Source: DATKGN01 sp964385705
Lineage (GTDB): Bacteria > Patescibacteriota > Microgenomatia > UBA10105 > UBA927
Direction of reading: 5' to 3'
DNA length: 14,598 bases
NCBI GenBank assembly: GCA_964385705.1
Contig: CAYLQG010000039.1
Span: 1 to 14,598, forward strand
Under the pieces are notes generated by a model. That model ran no database searches. It had not been told where the DNA came from and saw only the letters and a list, made by a program, of their open reading frames with translations. Position 1 is the stretch's first letter. Each line of letters begins with the position of its first letter. A program made the position numbers and the translations under genes. Shown piece after piece: positions 13,682 through 14,598 of this stretch.

Positions 13682-14598
13682 ATGAAATGGGTTTTCCTCC
13701 TCGTCACTGGATTTGTTTTCCTTATATATCTATTCACCCTCAAAGGCGGCACGGGAAACAATACGATGACGATGGATTCGCCGCCGTTTGAGACGTCGAT
13801 GGAGCGGGGGCGGTTTGCCCAGGTCGTAGCGCTTGCAGAGCGGGGGACGTTTGCCGTCGATATCTTCCGCGATTATCTCAGGCCCGATATCGCATGGTAT
13901 AACGGGCACTTTTATCCTGCATTTCCGCCGGGCGTATCCTTTATAGCAGCTGGCGCGTATTTCATCGGCAAGTATGTAAACATGGGCCAATTGTTTGCAA
14001 CACTGCCGACCATGCTCGCCTCACTCCTTACGACTGTTGTCATTATTCAGATCTGTTTGGAATTAGGATTAGGTGCGGTAGCCGCGGGTATTGCCGCCAT
14101 CGTGTTTTGTTTGGCAACGCCTGCCTTCCCCTACAGCGTGACCCTTTCGGCCCATCCGTTCTCAGCACTCCTGACCGCAACCATGTTCCTTATCTATTTA
14201 GTAATCAGGAAACGTCCCAATAACCCCTGGCTCCTCCTTGCCCTGTGGTTTTCGTTTGCCGCCAACCTCTTCGTCGACTATCCGAACATCGCTATCACTG
14301 CGCCTATTGTTGCAATCGCGATTCTTCACGCATTCTTCCTGACCCCAGGCAAGGGGAAGGGTAAGACGTCCTTCGTCACGAAATTGTTATTTTCCCTTGC
14401 CGGTCTTGCAATTATTCTCATTCCGTTCTTCATATTTAACGAACTTCATTTCGGGAAACCTGTTGCGTTCACCAACACCTACAACCTCAAGCGCCTCACG
14501 GCGCAGGGCGTGAAGTTTTCCGAAAGCGCACTCAATAATAATTTGTTTAAGGTAAAAAGCTATTCCGACAGATTTTCTATTTCCACAATCCCGTTTGG
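13682..14598 (+). CDS. GT-C-like membrane glycosyltransferase, 3' partial, paralogous to the C-terminal module of the 6999-10382 fusion
   Basis: An open frame of 305 complete codons from ATG 13682 to the window edge, with no stop. It begins with a signal-anchor-like helix (KWVFLLVTGFVFLIYLF). A large first loop with MERGRFA (E41 as the likely catalytic-type acid) and the stretch RPDIAWYNGHFYPAFPPGVSFI follow, then at least four further hydrophobic segments. The same order, ERGRFA, then PD-x-Y-x-x-H-Y, then P-x-VSF, is seen in the C-terminal module of the fusion protein, as is a later DYPN segment (FVDYPNIA against PLDYPNLF). This marks the two as paralogues and confirms where the third module of that fusion begins. 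Expected role: sugar transfer from a polyprenyl-phosphate donor outside the membrane. It starts 13 nt after the GT2 stop. Substrate and full length are unknown. Confidence 0.78.
   Translation, partial: MKWVFLLVTGFVFLIYLFTLKGGTGNNTMTMDSPPFETSMERGRFAQVVALAERGTFAVDIFRDYLRPDIAWYNGHFYPAFPPGVSFIAAGAYFIGKYVNMGQLFATLPTMLASLLTTVVIIQICLELGLGAVAAGIAAIVFCLATPAFPYSVTLSAHPFSALLTATMFLIYLVIRKRPNNPWLLLALWFSFAANLFVDYPNIAITAPIVAIAILHAFFLTPGKGKGKTSFVTKLLFSLAGLAIILIPFFIFNELHFGKPVAFTNTYNLKRLTAQGVKFSESALNNNLFKVKSYSDRFSISTIPF

Noticed and set aside
1..14598. CRISPR arrays, tRNA or rRNA genes, insertion sequences, integrases
   Set aside because: None was recognised by eye on either strand; nearly all of the sequence is taken up by plus-strand coding regions.

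Overview
The window is a dense, single-strand (+) gene cluster for making, decorating and exporting a cell-surface glycan. It comes from a bacterium that I cannot place with certainty. Base composition looks roughly balanced, and TGA is used as a stop codon (2220-2222, 3314-3316, 4248-4250, 7000-7002), so the standard bacterial code applies. Few genes have a clear Shine-Dalgarno site, and multi-domain fusions are common. Packed glycosyltransferase clusters with fusions of this kind occur in Patescibacteria/CPR genomes, but that placement is a low-confidence inference and no marker gene is present. I see no rRNA, tRNA, CRISPR array, integrase or insertion sequence.

Positions 2-12018 hold eight genes with gaps of at most 4 nt or short overlaps, three of them ATGA stop/start overlaps, so this reads as one operon. 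In order they are: the C-terminal half of a Wzx-type flippase fused to a GT4 glycosyltransferase (cut by the left edge); an FdtA/QdtA-type dTDP-4-keto-6-deoxyhexose 3,4-ketoisomerase; an FdtB/QdtB-type PLP aminotransferase; a GT2 glycosyltransferase; a GT4 glycosyltransferase; a class I SAM methyltransferase; a second GT2 paralogous to the first; an 1127-residue protein that joins an APH-like kinase, a CE4 polysaccharide deacetylase and a polytopic GT-C-type membrane glycosyltransferase; and a separate GT-C-type membrane glycosyltransferase.

A 69-nt gap (12019-12087) with a near-perfect AT-rich palindrome separates this run from a processive-type membrane GT2 (DAED, TED and QRTRW motifs). After it comes the start of another GT-C-like membrane protein, which is paralogous to the C-terminal part of the 1127-residue fusion. 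That gene runs off the right edge. A TATAAT hexamer sits 6 nt upstream of its ATG.

Working model (inference): a dTDP-3-amino-3,6-dideoxyhexose (Fuc3N or Qui3N type) is made by the isomerase and aminotransferase. GT2/GT4 enzymes build it with other sugars on a lipid carrier, the methyltransferase modifies a residue, and the flippase moves the product across the membrane. In parallel, polyprenyl-phosphate sugars, possibly deacetylated on the carrier in the manner of ArnD or NaxD, are transferred outside the membrane by the GT-C enzymes. The most unusual object is the kinase-deacetylase-GT-C fusion. The flippase-GT4 fusion is the second.
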